From CBDDBU01 sp965226045 (GTDB lineage Bacteria; Pseudomonadota; Alphaproteobacteria; VGEJ01): DNA of 64,000 nt. The stretch lies in the NCBI GenBank assembly GCA_965226045.1, contig CBDDBU010000028.1:124001-188000 (forward strand), written 5' to 3'. Made by a program: the position numbers and the translations under genes. Within the stretch, counting starts at the first letter, position 1. Each line of letters starts with the position of its first letter. This document shows positions 26,574-36,351 of this stretch, piece after piece. Below the pieces are notes generated by a model, which had not been told where the DNA came from, ran no database searches, and was given only the letters and a program-made list of their open reading frames with translations.

Positions 26574-27359
26574 ATGTCGTGTACCGTGACCATGACTGGC
26601 CTGGATAGCGCACCGCGCGTACTCGTTCGTCCCGACGGCGCGACCATCGCCTATCGCGCCGTGCCGGGCAACACGCCGGGAATCATCTTCTGCGGCGGCT
26701 TCGCCTCCGACATGTCGGGAACCAAGGCGATGTCGCTGGATGCCGCCTGCCGCCGCCTCGGCCGTGCCTTCGTGCGCTTCGACTATCGCGGCCACGGCGT
26801 TTCCTCCGGTGAATTTGAGGAGGGCACTATTGGCGCTTGGGCCCAGGATGCCGTCGCCGTCTTCGATGCCGCCACGTCGGGCCCACAGGTGGTGGTCGGC
26901 TCGAGCATGGGGGGGTGGATCATGTTGTTTCTCGCGCTCGCCCGCCCGGAGCGCGTAAAAGGGCTCGTCGGCCTCGCGGCCGCACCTGATTTCACCGAGG
27001 ACCTCTTGTGGGCGCGCTACGGCGAGACCGAGCGTCGCGCGCTCGAGGACGAGGGCGTATGGATGGAGCCCTCGGACTATGGCGAGGAGCCCTATGTCAT
27101 CACCCGCCAGCTGATCGAGGACGGGCGAGAGCATCTGCTGCTGCGCGGCCCGCTCGCCATCGATTGCCCAGTCCGATTGATCCACGGCATGCGGGACCGG
27201 GACGTGCCGCACGATCAATCGATGCGCTTGGCCGCAGTGCTGACCGCCTCGGATGTGTCCGTCACGTTGGTGAAAGACGGCGATCATCGATTGTCTGAGC
27301 CGCGCGATATCTTGCGCATGATCGGCACCGTCGAAACGCTGTGTCAGGAGGTTTCCTGA
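26574..27359 (+). CDS. Alpha/beta hydrolase
   Basis: About 261 residues from the ATG at 26574 (a GTG at 26547 and an ATG at 26592 are alternatives). The fold motifs are clear: oxyanion-hole strand GIIFCGGFASDMSGTKA, nucleophile elbow VGSSMGGWIMLF with the catalytic Ser, acid in LIHGMRDRDVPHDQ and His in KDGDHRLSEP. It resembles the ABHD10-like/YcjY serine hydrolases (thioesterase or esterase). It diverges from the glycosyltransferase and converges, with a 16-base overlap, on the SDR gene at 27344. Confidence 0.87.
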   Translation: MSCTVTMTGLDSAPRVLVRPDGATIAYRAVPGNTPGIIFCGGFASDMSGTKAMSLDAACRRLGRAFVRFDYRGHGVSSGEFEEGTIGAWAQDAVAVFDAATSGPQVVVGSSMGGWIMLFLALARPERVKGLVGLAAAPDFTEDLLWARYGETERRALEDEGVWMEPSDYGEEPYVITRQLIEDGREHLLLRGPLAIDCPVRLIHGMRDRDVPHDQSMRLAAVLTASDVSVTLVKDGDHRLSEPRDILRMIGTVETLCQEVS

Positions 27360-28225
27360 GCCGCTGCCAACGCGCTGAGGCCGGCGCGGTAGTTGGGGTA
27401 TTGGAGTCGTACGCCGAGCCGATCCTTGATGCGGCGGTTGCAGACCCGTTTGTTGTCGGCATAGAAGCTCCGCGCCATATCGGATAGCGCGGCCGTCGCG
27501 AACGGCACGAGCGGTGGCGAATCCACCGCCATGAGCTGGCATGCATACGCCGTCACCTCAGGCGGCGGGGCTGGCTCATCGTCGCAAACGTTATAGGGCG
27601 TGCCGGGTTGGGGGCGCGTCATTGAGGCGCGCAGGACTGTGACGATGTCGGCCACGTGGATGCGCGAGAAGACCTGGCCAGGCTTGTCGATGCGCTGTGC
27701 GGTTCTGGCCCGTACCGCCCCCAGCTGATTTCGGCCCGGCCCGTAGATGCCGGCGAGGCGAAACAGGTGAACCGGCACCCGGTGGTCGCGCCAGAGGTCG
27801 AGCCAACCGTCCTCGGCCGCCATGCGGCGGCGGCTGCGCTCGCCGGTGGGTCGGCGTTCGGCATCTTCATCCACCCAGCCGCCGTCGCGGTCGCCATAAA
27901 CGCCGGTCGTCGATAGGTAGCCGACCCAGTCGAGCCCCGGGATTGTCGCGATATCGGTTCCGAGCGCCGCCAGCACGGGATCGCCGCCCTTGTCGGGGGG
28001 CACCGAGCTTAAGATGTGGGTTGCCGTCGCGAGGACGCTAGGATCGACCGCTAGCCGCCCGTCCTTGAACAGGTGCGCGCCGATCCCGCGCGCGTCGAGT
28101 CGCGCCCGCTTTTCCTCGCTGCGACACGTGCCGGCGACCGCCCAGCCCTCGGCCAGAAGCGTGTCCGCGAGCGCCAGCGCCGAATAGCCGAGCCCAAAGC
28201 AAAACAGCCGCTTCACGCGCCCCAC
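27344..28225 (-). CDS. NAD(P)-dependent epimerase/SDR-family protein
   Basis: A 293-residue Rossmann protein of the extended/atypical SDR group (YeeZ-like). The dinucleotide site is CFGLGYSALALADTL (about residue 9), with YLSTTGVYGD (about 103), where the catalytic Tyr would lie, and the RLAGIYGPGRNQL motif (about 156). It overlaps the end of queG by 13 bases as the third gene of GST-queG-SDR. Function unknown. Confidence 0.85.
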   Translation of the reverse strand: MGRVKRLFCFGLGYSALALADTLLAEGWAVAGTCRSEEKRARLDARGIGAHLFKDGRLAVDPSVLATATHILSSVPPDKGGDPVLAALGTDIATIPGLDWVGYLSTTGVYGDRDGGWVDEDAERRPTGERSRRRMAAEDGWLDLWRDHRVPVHLFRLAGIYGPGRNQLGAVRARTAQRIDKPGQVFSRIHVADIVTVLRASMTRPQPGTPYNVCDDEPAPPPEVTAYACQLMAVDSPPLVPFATAALSDMARSFYADNKRVCNRRIKDRLGVRLQYPNYRAGLSALAAAQETS

Positions 28226-29373
28226 TCGGCCCGCACGGCCGGATCGGCCTCGCTGGCGAGGCGCAGGGCGCGCTGGCGGACCAGCGTTTCAGCGTCGGCG
28301 AGCCGTCGCAAGGCCCACACCGCCATGGCCCGCACTAACGGCGACGGATCGTCGAGTCGTTCCTCGACGACAGGCAGGGCCGCTCCATCGCGCGAGTTGC
28401 CGAGCGCGATCACCGTGTTGCGGACGAAGCGATCACGGCCCGTTCGTTTGATGGCGGTGCCGGCGAAGAGGCGACGGAAAGCGGCGTCGTCGAGGCGCGC
28501 AAGTTCGACGAGGCGCGCACCAACCAGCTCCCCGCGCGGCTCGAATACATTCGCGTGGGCGGCACGCGCGTACTTGTTCCAGGGGCAGACAGCGAGACAA
28601 TCATCGCAACCATAGACGCGGTTGCCCATGGGCTCGCGAAACTCGAGCGGGATGTGGCCCTTATGCTCGATCGTGAGATAAGAGATGCAACGCCGCGCGT
28701 CGAGTTGATAGGGTGCCGGGAATGCGTCGGTCGGGCACACGTCGAGGCAAGCCCGGCAGGTCCCGCAATGATCGGTCTCGGCCGGTCCGGTCTCTAGATC
28801 GAGCGCGGTGAACACCGCCCCAAGAAAGAGCCACGAGCCGTGGGTGCGCGAGACGATGTTGGTGTGCTTGCCCTGCCAGCCGAGCCCCGCCTCGGCGGCA
28901 AGCGGCTTTTCCATGACCGGCGCGGTATCGACAAAGACCTTGACCTCGGTGGCGAAGGTGGTTGCGATCCATCGCCCCAATGTCTTGAGGCGCTTCTTGA
29001 CCACCTGGTGGTAGTCACGTCCCTGGGCGTAGACGGATATCGTGGCGCGTCCACGGGCATCGAGCAGGGCGAGCGGGTCGTCGTTCGGCCCATAGTTCAT
29101 CCCCACCATGATGATGCCGCGGACCTCCGGCCACACGGCGCGCGGGTCCGCTCGTCGCTCGGCGTTGGCGGCGAGCCAGTCCATATCGCCGTGCCAGCCA
29201 CGGGCGAGGAATTGTTTGAGCGCCGCGCCGGCCTCTCCGCTCTGAGCTGGACCGGTGATGCCCACAACATCGAAGCCGCTGGTCCGGGCCTGCACGCGGA
29301 TCAAGGCCTCGCGCGTGGTTCCAGGGGCGGCGCCACCGGATCCGGCGGCGGATTCAGAAATCGAGGTCGGCAT
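28213..29373 (-). CDS. queG: Epoxyqueuosine reductase
   Basis: A 386-residue cobalamin-dependent iron-sulfur enzyme that makes the last step of queuosine in tRNA. Two 4Fe-4S motifs are complete: CGTCRACLDVCPTDAFPAP and CDDCLAVCPWNKYA with the upstream Cys set. The C-terminus has HEAT-like repeats (DDPSPLVRAMAVWALRRL). I start at 29373 (MPTSISESAA); the longer frame to 29550 would run through the GST gene in an unlikely composition. The chosen start overlaps the GST stop by 20 bases. Confidence 0.92.
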   Translation of the reverse strand: MPTSISESAAGSGGAAPGTTREALIRVQARTSGFDVVGITGPAQSGEAGAALKQFLARGWHGDMDWLAANAERRADPRAVWPEVRGIIMVGMNYGPNDDPLALLDARGRATISVYAQGRDYHQVVKKRLKTLGRWIATTFATEVKVFVDTAPVMEKPLAAEAGLGWQGKHTNIVSRTHGSWLFLGAVFTALDLETGPAETDHCGTCRACLDVCPTDAFPAPYQLDARRCISYLTIEHKGHIPLEFREPMGNRVYGCDDCLAVCPWNKYARAAHANVFEPRGELVGARLVELARLDDAAFRRLFAGTAIKRTGRDRFVRNTVIALGNSRDGAALPVVEERLDDPSPLVRAMAVWALRRLADAETLVRQRALRLASEADPAVRAEWGA

Positions 29374-30022
29374 AGGCCTTGGGTGGCGGCAATCCCGGAA
29401 TGTGGTCGGCCAGAATCGGGCGCACGCTCGGGCGCGACTTGAAGCGAGCGTACCATTCCCGCGCGGCCGAGTGCTCGTCCCATGGTACATCGCCGAGATA
29501 GTCGAGAGCGGACAACTGGGCGGCTGCGGCGATGTCGGCGAGGCTGACATCGTCGCCGCTGAGCCAGCGCCGACGCTCGCTCAGGTAGGTGACGTAGTCG
29601 AGGTGGTAGCCAATATTCTGCTTGCCGGCGCGGATCGCGGCGGTATCGGGCGGTCCCCGCCCCAGAAAACGCTTGTCGAACTTCTCGCTTAATATGTACG
29701 CGGTCACCTCGTTGCGGAACTTTCCGCTGAACCAGGCCACCAGGCGACGGGTCTCGGCGCGCGCGATGGCGCCGTCACCGATCATCGGTGGCTCCGGGTA
29801 GGCCTCGTCGAGGTATTCGCAGATCACCGCTCCGCCCGCGATCACGTGGCCGTCGGCCTCGACCAAAACCGGCACGTCGCCGGCTGGGTTCAGTTTAAGA
29901 AATCCCTCACGCCGCTCCCACTCTCTCTCGATCACCAGTTCGAAGTCGAGGTTCTTTTCGGCCAGCAGTATCCGGACTTGGCGACAGGCCGGCGACAGCC
30001 ACAGGTGGTAGAGGGCGCGCAT
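29354..30022 (-). CDS. Glutathione S-transferase family protein
   Basis: A 222-residue protein with the thioredoxin-like N-terminal domain (LYHLWLSPACRQVRILLAEK, where Ser/Cys of SPAC is the likely active-site position; NPAGDVPVLVEADG with the cis-Pro; VICEYLDEAYPE) and a helical C-terminal domain (about residues 90-215). It resembles the cytosolic bacterial GSTs. It begins a short operon with queG and the SDR gene. The substrate is unknown. Confidence 0.9.
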   Translation of the reverse strand: MRALYHLWLSPACRQVRILLAEKNLDFELVIEREWERREGFLKLNPAGDVPVLVEADGHVIAGGAVICEYLDEAYPEPPMIGDGAIARAETRRLVAWFSGKFRNEVTAYILSEKFDKRFLGRGPPDTAAIRAGKQNIGYHLDYVTYLSERRRWLSGDDVSLADIAAAAQLSALDYLGDVPWDEHSAAREWYARFKSRPSVRPILADHIPGLPPPKAYADLDF

Positions 30023-30133
30023 TTGGGGGCACTCTATCGATTGGCCTGATTGCCCACCAGCGTTCGTTATCGCCCACCAGCGTTCGGCTTCAGGCGGCCA
30101 TGGCCGCGCGCCGCCGCAATGGCTGACAGCGAT

Positions 30134-33100
30134 TTACGCCGTCGCGGCCGTGGCCCGGCTGGACAGGGCATAATCGAGCCTGTGGACCATTTCAAGCGGG
30201 CAAACTTGCCAGAACTTAGTGGCCTCGATGTCCCAATGGACAAGAAGCTGCGCCGCGAAGGCGGATTGCGCGTTGGCGACGTGATCCTGGATCAAGCCTC
30301 GGCACACCGACTCCCAATGGTCGGAGTCGAGGCGTTGCCACAGCACGTGCTCATCGTTGACGTGGGACTCGAAGCTGCCGTCGGTGTCGTAGACAAAGAC
30401 CATGCCGCCGGTCATGCCCGCGGCGAAGTTGTCGCCGACGGGTCCGAGCACGACGACGGTGCCGCCGGTCATGTATTCGCAGCCGTTGGTCCCGCACCCC
30501 TCGACCACGGCGACGGCACCCGAGTTGCGCACCGCGAAGCGTTCGCCGCCCTGGCCCGCCGCGAAGAGCGCGCCGGAGACCGCGCCGTAGAGGACGGTGT
30601 TGCCGACGATCACGTTCTCGTTGCTCTTGAGCGGGCTCGAGGGCATGGGCCGAACTATGATGGTTCCGCCCGAGAGGCCCTTGGCGACATAGTCATTGGC
30701 CTCGCCGAACACCTCGAGCCGCAGTCCCCGCACAGCGAAGGCGCCCAGCGATTGACCGGCCGAGCCGCGCAGACGCACGGTGATATGCCCCGGCTGGAGG
30801 CCGCTCATGCCGAAGCGCTGGACGATTTCGGACGACAATTTGGTGCCGATCGCGCGCTGCGTATTCCGAACGTTGTAGGCGAGCTGCATCTTCTCGCCGC
30901 TATCGAACGCCTCGCGCGTGTCCTCGATCATTTGCGCGTCTAGCGTTTCCGGCACCTCGTTACGGCCCTCGACCGTGCAATAGGGCGGGTGCGGGCCCGG
31001 GTCGGCCTGAACCAGCAGCGGGTTGAGGTCGAGATCGTCTAGTTCGGGACTGCCGCGGCTGACTTGCATCAGGAGATCGGTGCGGCCGATCACCTCTTGC
31101 AGCGAGCGGGCCCCCAACGAGGCCAGCACTTCGCGCACTTCCTCGGCGATGAAGCTGAATAGATTGACGACCTTTTCCGGATTGCCCTCGAACTTCTCGC
31201 GCAGCGCCGCGTCTTGGGTGCAGATACCGACGGGGCAGGTGTTGCTGTGGCACTGGCGGACCAGGATGCAGCCCATGGCCACGAGCGAGGTGGTGCCGAC
31301 GCCATATTCCTCGGCGCCCATCAAGGCGGCCATGACGACATCGCGGCCGCATTTGATCCCGCCATCGACCCGCAGACGCACGTGATGGCGGAGGCGGTTG
31401 AGGGTCAGCACCTGGTGCGCTTCCGTCAGCCCCATTTCCCAGGGTACGCCCGCGTGCTTAATGCTGCTCTGTGGGCTCGCGCCGGTTCCGCCCGCGTGGC
31501 CCGAAATCAGTATGACGTCAGCCTTAGCCTTGACCACGCCGGCCGCGATGGTGCCGATACCGGCTTCTGCTACTAGCTTCACGCACACCTGGGCGCTCGG
31601 ATTGATCTGCTTGAGATCGTAGATCAGCTGGGCCAAGTCCTCGATGGAGTAGATATCGTGGTGCGGTGGTGGCGAGATCAGCGTGACGCCCTCGGTCGCG
31701 TAGCGCAGTCGGGCGATTTCCGCGCTGACCTTGAAGCCAGGCAGTTGACCGCCTTCGCCGGGCTTGGCGCCCTGGGCGATCTTGATCTCGATCTCGGTGC
31801 AGTTGTTCAGATACTCGGCGGTGACGCCAAACCGCCCCGACGCGATTTGCTTGACGCGCGAGTTCGCGTTGTCGCCGTTGGGTCGCGGCTTGGCGCGCTC
31901 CGGGTCCTCTCCGCCCTCACCGCTACACGAGGCGGCGCCGATCCTGTTCATAGCGATCGCCAGGGTCTCATGGGCCTCCTTCGACAGCGCGCCGTGCGAC
32001 ATACTGCCGCTGCCGAACCGGCGGCGAATGCCGGTGATCGACTCGACCTCTTCGAGCGCCACGGCCGGCGCCTTCGGCTCGAAGTCGAGAAGATCGCGCA
32101 GATGAACCGGCGGAAGCTCGCCAAGGCCTTTGCTGTAGCGTTTGTAGATGCTGTAGGAATCGCGCCCGACCGCCGATTGGAGGAGGTGGATGAGAGGACC
32201 GTCGAAGCCGTGCGTCTCGCCGCCCGCGCGGAATCGGTAGAGTCCGCCGATCGGCAACGCCGTGATCTCCTCGGCGAAGGCCATTTCGTGTTGGGCAAGC
32301 GCCCTCTTTTGGATGCCGGGCAACCCGATGCCTGATATCCGCGAGCTCATGCCAGGGAAGAACTCTCCAACCAGCGCGCGGGAAAGCCCGACGGCCTCGA
32401 ACATGCGCCCGCCGCGATAGGAGCTGATGACGGAGATGCCCATCTTCGAGATGATCTTGAGCAAGCCCCGGTCCACCGCCGCCCGATAGTCGGCGACACA
32501 GGCCTCCGCGCTCTTGCCTGGGAACAGTCGGCGGCGAACGCGATCGGCGATCGTCGCCTCGGCGAGATAGGCGTTGACCGTGCTCGCTCCCATGCCGATG
32601 AGCACAGCGAAGTAATGCACATCGACGCATTCGGCCGAACGAGCATTTAGCGAGGTGTAGGTCCTCAGGCCCTCGCGGACGAGGTGGGCGTGGATGCCGC
32701 CGATCGCGAGGATCGTTGGCATGGCGGGCCGCTCCACTGCCACATGCTCGTCGGTGACGAACAGGTGGGCGCAGCCGCCGCGGACGGCGTTCTCCGCCTC
32801 CGCGCACACCCGGTTGAGGGCCAGTCGAAGCCCTGCCTCGCCGTCCGCGCGGTCGAACGTGGCGTCGATCTCCACCGCATCCGCGCCCAGCCATGCCCGC
32901 AGCGATCGATAGTCGCTATTGGTCAGCACCGGCGATTCGAGCAGCATGATCTCGGTCTGGCTGGAATCCTCGTCGAGCACGTTGCCGAGGTTGCCGAGGC
33001 GAGTCTTGAGCGACATCACCCGCTTTTCGCGCAGCGAATCGATGGGGGGATTCGTCACCTGGCTGAATTTCTGGCGGAAGAAGTGATGCAGCCCGCGATA

Positions 33101-34675
33101 GCGCGAGGTGAGGACCGCGAGTGGGGTATCGTCTCCCATCGAACCGATCGCCTCGCTCCCATCGGCGGCCATTGGTTGCAGGATCATCTCGACGTCCTCG
33201 GTCGTGAAGCCTGCGGCGACCTGGCGGGCGCGTAGCGTTTCTCGAGACCATCCCGCGTCCACGTCGGGGCCGGGCGGTCGCGGCAGGTCGTTGCCGCTCG
33301 TAATGTTTTTAACCCATTCGCCGTAGGGGTGCGCGGCCGCCAGCTCATCCTTGATCTCGCGGTCGTGATAGAACCGACCCTGCCTAAGATCGACGCCAAT
33401 AATCTCGCCGGGTCCGACGCGACCTTTCTTCAGGATGTGGGCTTCGGCCAGCGGGACCATGCCCGCCTCGGAGCCGACGAACACCAGGCCGTCGTCGGTG
33501 ATGGTGTAGCGCAGCGGACGCAGGCCATTGCGGTCCATGCCGGCGATCACCCAGCGGCCATCGGTGGCGGCCACGGCGGCGGGCCCGTCCCAAGGTTCCA
33601 TGATGCAGTTGCAGTAGCTGTAGAGGGCCCGGTGGGACTCGGGCATGGCGGTCTGGTTCGACCATGATTCCGGTATCAGCACGAGTTTGGCTAGCGGCGC
33701 CGAGCGCCCGGCATGCACCAACATCTCAAACACCGCGTCCAGAGCCGCCGAATCGGAGCTGCCGGCGGCGATGACGGGTTTGATTTCCTCGGCGTGCGGC
33801 CCGAAGGCGTCCGAGGCCATGCGGATCTCGTGGCTCATCATCCAATTGACGTTGCCGCTCAGGGTGTTGATCTCGCCGTTGTGGGCCAACATGCGAAACG
33901 GCTGAGCGAGCCGCCACGTTGGGAAGGTGTTGGTCGAATAGCGCTGGTGGAAGATGACGAAATTGGAAACGAAGCGCTCGTCGAGCAAGTCGGGGTAGAA
34001 GGCGGTCAGCTGCTCGGCGAGGAACATGCCCTTGTAGATCACCGAGTTGCACGACAGCGAGCAGACGTAGAATTCGCTGATGTGCGCCTCCTGGACCGCC
34101 CGCTCGATGCGGCGGCGGATGACGTAGAGATCGCGCTCGAAGTCCGCATTGGCGACACCCCGGCGGTTGTCGATCATGACCTGCTCGATTTCCGGGCGGG
34201 TGGCGTTCGCCACTTCGCCGACAACCGACGGATCGACGGGTACCTGGCGCCAGCCATAAATCGAATACCCGAAGCGAAGAATCTCGCTCTCGACGATGCC
34301 GCGGCAGGTTTCCAGCGCCACCAGGTCGGTCTTCGGCAGGAAGATCATGCCGACGGCGAGGCGGCCGGCGGTTGGCTCGTGGCCGGTCCGGGCAATGTGC
34401 TTCTTGAAGAAGTCCTGAGGAATCTGCACGTGGACGCCGGCGCCGTCGCCGGTCTGGCCATCGGCATCGACGGCGCCGCGATGCCAAACCGCCTTCAATG
34501 CATCAATGCCGGCCTCGACCACGGACCGACGCGGCACGCCGTCGATAGCGGCGACAAAGCCGACGCCACAGGAAGCGTGCTCCGTGCGCGGATCATAAAG
34601 GCCAAAACCGGACAGCCGCGCCGCCTCCCGCCGCCAGCGGGCGACTGTCTCGAGCCCGGTCGGCCCCCGGCTCAT
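30134..34675 (-). CDS. gltB: Glutamate synthase (NADPH) large subunit
   Basis: A 1513-residue GOGAT large subunit, the normal length, which transfers the glutamine amide to 2-oxoglutarate. After a 35-residue propeptide comes the catalytic Cys36 in EHASCGVGFVAAI; the class II amidotransferase domain runs to about 430. The central and FMN-binding barrel follow (about 480-1240), with the 3Fe-4S cysteines in CILVRQCHSNTCPVGICTQD (about 1140). The C-terminal GXGXG beta-helix spans about 1260-1500. Its start overlaps the gltD stop by four bases. This is the housekeeping enzyme and is distinct from the GOGAT-like set at 57252-62687. Confidence 0.97.
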   Translation of the reverse strand: MSRGPTGLETVARWRREAARLSGFGLYDPRTEHASCGVGFVAAIDGVPRRSVVEAGIDALKAVWHRGAVDADGQTGDGAGVHVQIPQDFFKKHIARTGHEPTAGRLAVGMIFLPKTDLVALETCRGIVESEILRFGYSIYGWRQVPVDPSVVGEVANATRPEIEQVMIDNRRGVANADFERDLYVIRRRIERAVQEAHISEFYVCSLSCNSVIYKGMFLAEQLTAFYPDLLDERFVSNFVIFHQRYSTNTFPTWRLAQPFRMLAHNGEINTLSGNVNWMMSHEIRMASDAFGPHAEEIKPVIAAGSSDSAALDAVFEMLVHAGRSAPLAKLVLIPESWSNQTAMPESHRALYSYCNCIMEPWDGPAAVAATDGRWVIAGMDRNGLRPLRYTITDDGLVFVGSEAGMVPLAEAHILKKGRVGPGEIIGVDLRQGRFYHDREIKDELAAAHPYGEWVKNITSGNDLPRPPGPDVDAGWSRETLRARQVAAGFTTEDVEMILQPMAADGSEAIGSMGDDTPLAVLTSRYRGLHHFFRQKFSQVTNPPIDSLREKRVMSLKTRLGNLGNVLDEDSSQTEIMLLESPVLTNSDYRSLRAWLGADAVEIDATFDRADGEAGLRLALNRVCAEAENAVRGGCAHLFVTDEHVAVERPAMPTILAIGGIHAHLVREGLRTYTSLNARSAECVDVHYFAVLIGMGASTVNAYLAEATIADRVRRRLFPGKSAEACVADYRAAVDRGLLKIISKMGISVISSYRGGRMFEAVGLSRALVGEFFPGMSSRISGIGLPGIQKRALAQHEMAFAEEITALPIGGLYRFRAGGETHGFDGPLIHLLQSAVGRDSYSIYKRYSKGLGELPPVHLRDLLDFEPKAPAVALEEVESITGIRRRFGSGSMSHGALSKEAHETLAIAMNRIGAASCSGEGGEDPERAKPRPNGDNANSRVKQIASGRFGVTAEYLNNCTEIEIKIAQGAKPGEGGQLPGFKVSAEIARLRYATEGVTLISPPPHHDIYSIEDLAQLIYDLKQINPSAQVCVKLVAEAGIGTIAAGVVKAKADVILISGHAGGTGASPQSSIKHAGVPWEMGLTEAHQVLTLNRLRHHVRLRVDGGIKCGRDVVMAALMGAEEYGVGTTSLVAMGCILVRQCHSNTCPVGICTQDAALREKFEGNPEKVVNLFSFIAEEVREVLASLGARSLQEVIGRTDLLMQVSRGSPELDDLDLNPLLVQADPGPHPPYCTVEGRNEVPETLDAQMIEDTREAFDSGEKMQLAYNVRNTQRAIGTKLSSEIVQRFGMSGLQPGHITVRLRGSAGQSLGAFAVRGLRLEVFGEANDYVAKGLSGGTIIVRPMPSSPLKSNENVIVGNTVLYGAVSGALFAAGQGGERFAVRNSGAVAVVEGCGTNGCEYMTGGTVVVLGPVGDNFAAGMTGGMVFVYDTDGSFESHVNDEHVLWQRLDSDHWESVCRGLIQDHVANAQSAFAAQLLVHWDIEATKFWQVCPLEMVHRLDYALSSRATAATA

Positions 34676-36126
34676 GATCTTACGCCGCCGGCCTCGGCGC
34701 GGCCGCCGCCTGCCGTCTGGGCTCGCAGATAAGTATGGATGGACTCACTCGCTTCGCGGCCATCGCGAATCGCCCAGACCACGAGCGAGGCGCCGCGAAT
34801 GATGTCGCCGGCGGCGAACACGTCGTCGAGCGACGTTGCCAGCGTGGTGAAGTCTGCCTGAATGGTACCCCGGTGGGTCAGATCGATCGCGCTGGTGCCC
34901 AGCATCGTGCTCATGTCCTCGGGGTCGAAGCCGAGCGCGAGAACGACGAGGTCGGCATCCACCGTGAAGCTCGACTCGGGGACGGCCTCCGGGACTTGTC
35001 GGCCGGTCCCATCGGGGACGCCAAGCCGTATTCGCCGTGCCCTCACGGCGCTCACCGCGCCGTTGCCGAGCAACGCCTCGGGCGCCGACAGCCATACGAA
35101 CTCCACGCCCTCTTCTTCGGCATGGGTCACCTCGCGCATCGATCCCGGCATGTTCGCGCGATCTCGGCGATAGAGGCATTTCACCGACGCAGCCCCCTGG
35201 CGCACGGCCGTGCGCACGCAGTCCATGGCGGTGTCGCCGCCGCCGATGACCACCACTCGCTTGCCGGCCGCGTCCAACGGTCCGTCGTCGAACGCCGGGA
35301 CGCTGTCGCCAAGACCCTTGCGGTTGCTCGCGGTGAGGTAGGTCATAGCCGGGAATACGTTGCCCAGACCGGTGCCGGGAGCGGTGAGCGCCCGCGCCTG
35401 GTACACGCCCGTCGCGATCAGGATCGCGTCATGGCGGTCGCGAAGGTCGGCCAAGGTCACGTCCCGCCCGATCTCGACCCCGAGGTGGAAGCGCACGCCG
35501 CCTTCCCGCAGCAGGGCAGCTCGACGTTCGACGGTGTATTTCTCAAGCTTGAAATTGGGGATGCCATAGATCAGGAGGCCGCCCACCCGATCGTAGCGAT
35601 CGTAAACATCGACGCCATAGCCCTTGCGGCGGAGTTGCTCGGCGGCCGCCAGCCCGGCGGGCCCGGCGCCGACGATGCCCACGGTCTCCGGCCGATCGAT
35701 CGATGGCCGTGGCGCTCGGACCCAGCCGTTGGCGAAGGCGGTCTCGACGATGTAATTCTCGATCGACCCGATGGTGACCGTCCCGAATCCCCTTTCGATG
35801 ACGCAGTTGCCTTCGCACAGTCGGTCTTGCGGGCAGATCCGGCCACACACCTCGGGCATGTTGTTGGTCGCCGCCGCTAACTCGTAGGCTTCCTCCATGC
35901 GACCTTCGGCGGTGAGCTTGAGCCAATCGGGGATGTTGTTGTGTAGCGGGCAGTGGACTTGGCAGAATGGGATGCCGCACTGCGAGCAGCGGGTAGCTTG
36001 CGCGGCTGCGCGGTCGACCTCGAAGACCTCGAAGACCTCGCGAAAGTCGTTAACGCGCGTCTGCGGTGGGCGCTTGTCTGGCATCTTCGGCGCTAGATCG
36101 ACGAACTTGAGCATCCGTTCCGACAT
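34672..36126 (-). CDS. gltD: Glutamate synthase (NADPH) small subunit
   Basis: A 484-residue FAD/iron-sulfur subunit that passes NADPH electrons to GltB. The N-terminal cysteine clusters are present (TRCSQCGIPFCQVHCPLHNN; VCGRICPQDRLCEGNC), then the FAD site VGIVGAGPAGLAAAEQLRRK (about residue 148) and the NADPH site VVVIGGGDTAMDCVRTA (about 290). It is transcribed before gltB. A palindrome-containing leader of about 225 bases separates it from the divergent uppP. Confidence 0.97.
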   Translation of the reverse strand: MSERMLKFVDLAPKMPDKRPPQTRVNDFREVFEVFEVDRAAAQATRCSQCGIPFCQVHCPLHNNIPDWLKLTAEGRMEEAYELAAATNNMPEVCGRICPQDRLCEGNCVIERGFGTVTIGSIENYIVETAFANGWVRAPRPSIDRPETVGIVGAGPAGLAAAEQLRRKGYGVDVYDRYDRVGGLLIYGIPNFKLEKYTVERRAALLREGGVRFHLGVEIGRDVTLADLRDRHDAILIATGVYQARALTAPGTGLGNVFPAMTYLTASNRKGLGDSVPAFDDGPLDAAGKRVVVIGGGDTAMDCVRTAVRQGAASVKCLYRRDRANMPGSMREVTHAEEEGVEFVWLSAPEALLGNGAVSAVRARRIRLGVPDGTGRQVPEAVPESSFTVDADLVVLALGFDPEDMSTMLGTSAIDLTHRGTIQADFTTLATSLDDVFAAGDIIRGASLVVWAIRDGREASESIHTYLRAQTAGGGRAEAGGVRS

Positions 36127-36208
36127 GTGAACCCCAAAACCACGCCGCCGTGCGGCATGTAGGTCAGATACAATGACCTAATTGACGCCAGCGCGACCTC
36201 CTATCCTA

Positions 36209-36233
36209 GTATGGGTGACGGTGAATCACCATA
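36209..36233. promoter_or_regulatory. Palindrome between divergent gltD and uppP
   Basis: The sequence ggtgaatcacc (36220-36230) is a perfect odd palindrome, and flanking tatgg/ccata extends the symmetry. It lies about 90 bases upstream of gltD and 120 upstream of uppP, the right place for an operator. The factor is unknown; the surrounding AT-richer DNA is consistent with promoters. Confidence 0.35.
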
Positions 36234-36351
36234 CATGCAGGTATATAGGGCCAGATCGGAACTATCGGTTCGCGGGCGCGTTCTCATCCCTTCGGCGATA
36301 TGGTGATATATAGAGGCGTCTCAATTTGCCCCTGCACTAGTCCCGATATCC

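Noticed and set aside
28213..29550. A longer queG starting at 29550
   Set aside because: The extra 59 codons run opposite-phase through the GST gene and are Ser/Pro/Arg-rich, typical of a shadow frame. The start at 29373 fits the family.
30050..30943. 297-codon plus-strand frame at the 3' end of gltB
   Set aside because: Antisense to the GXGXG domain of gltB; composition is that of a mirror frame.
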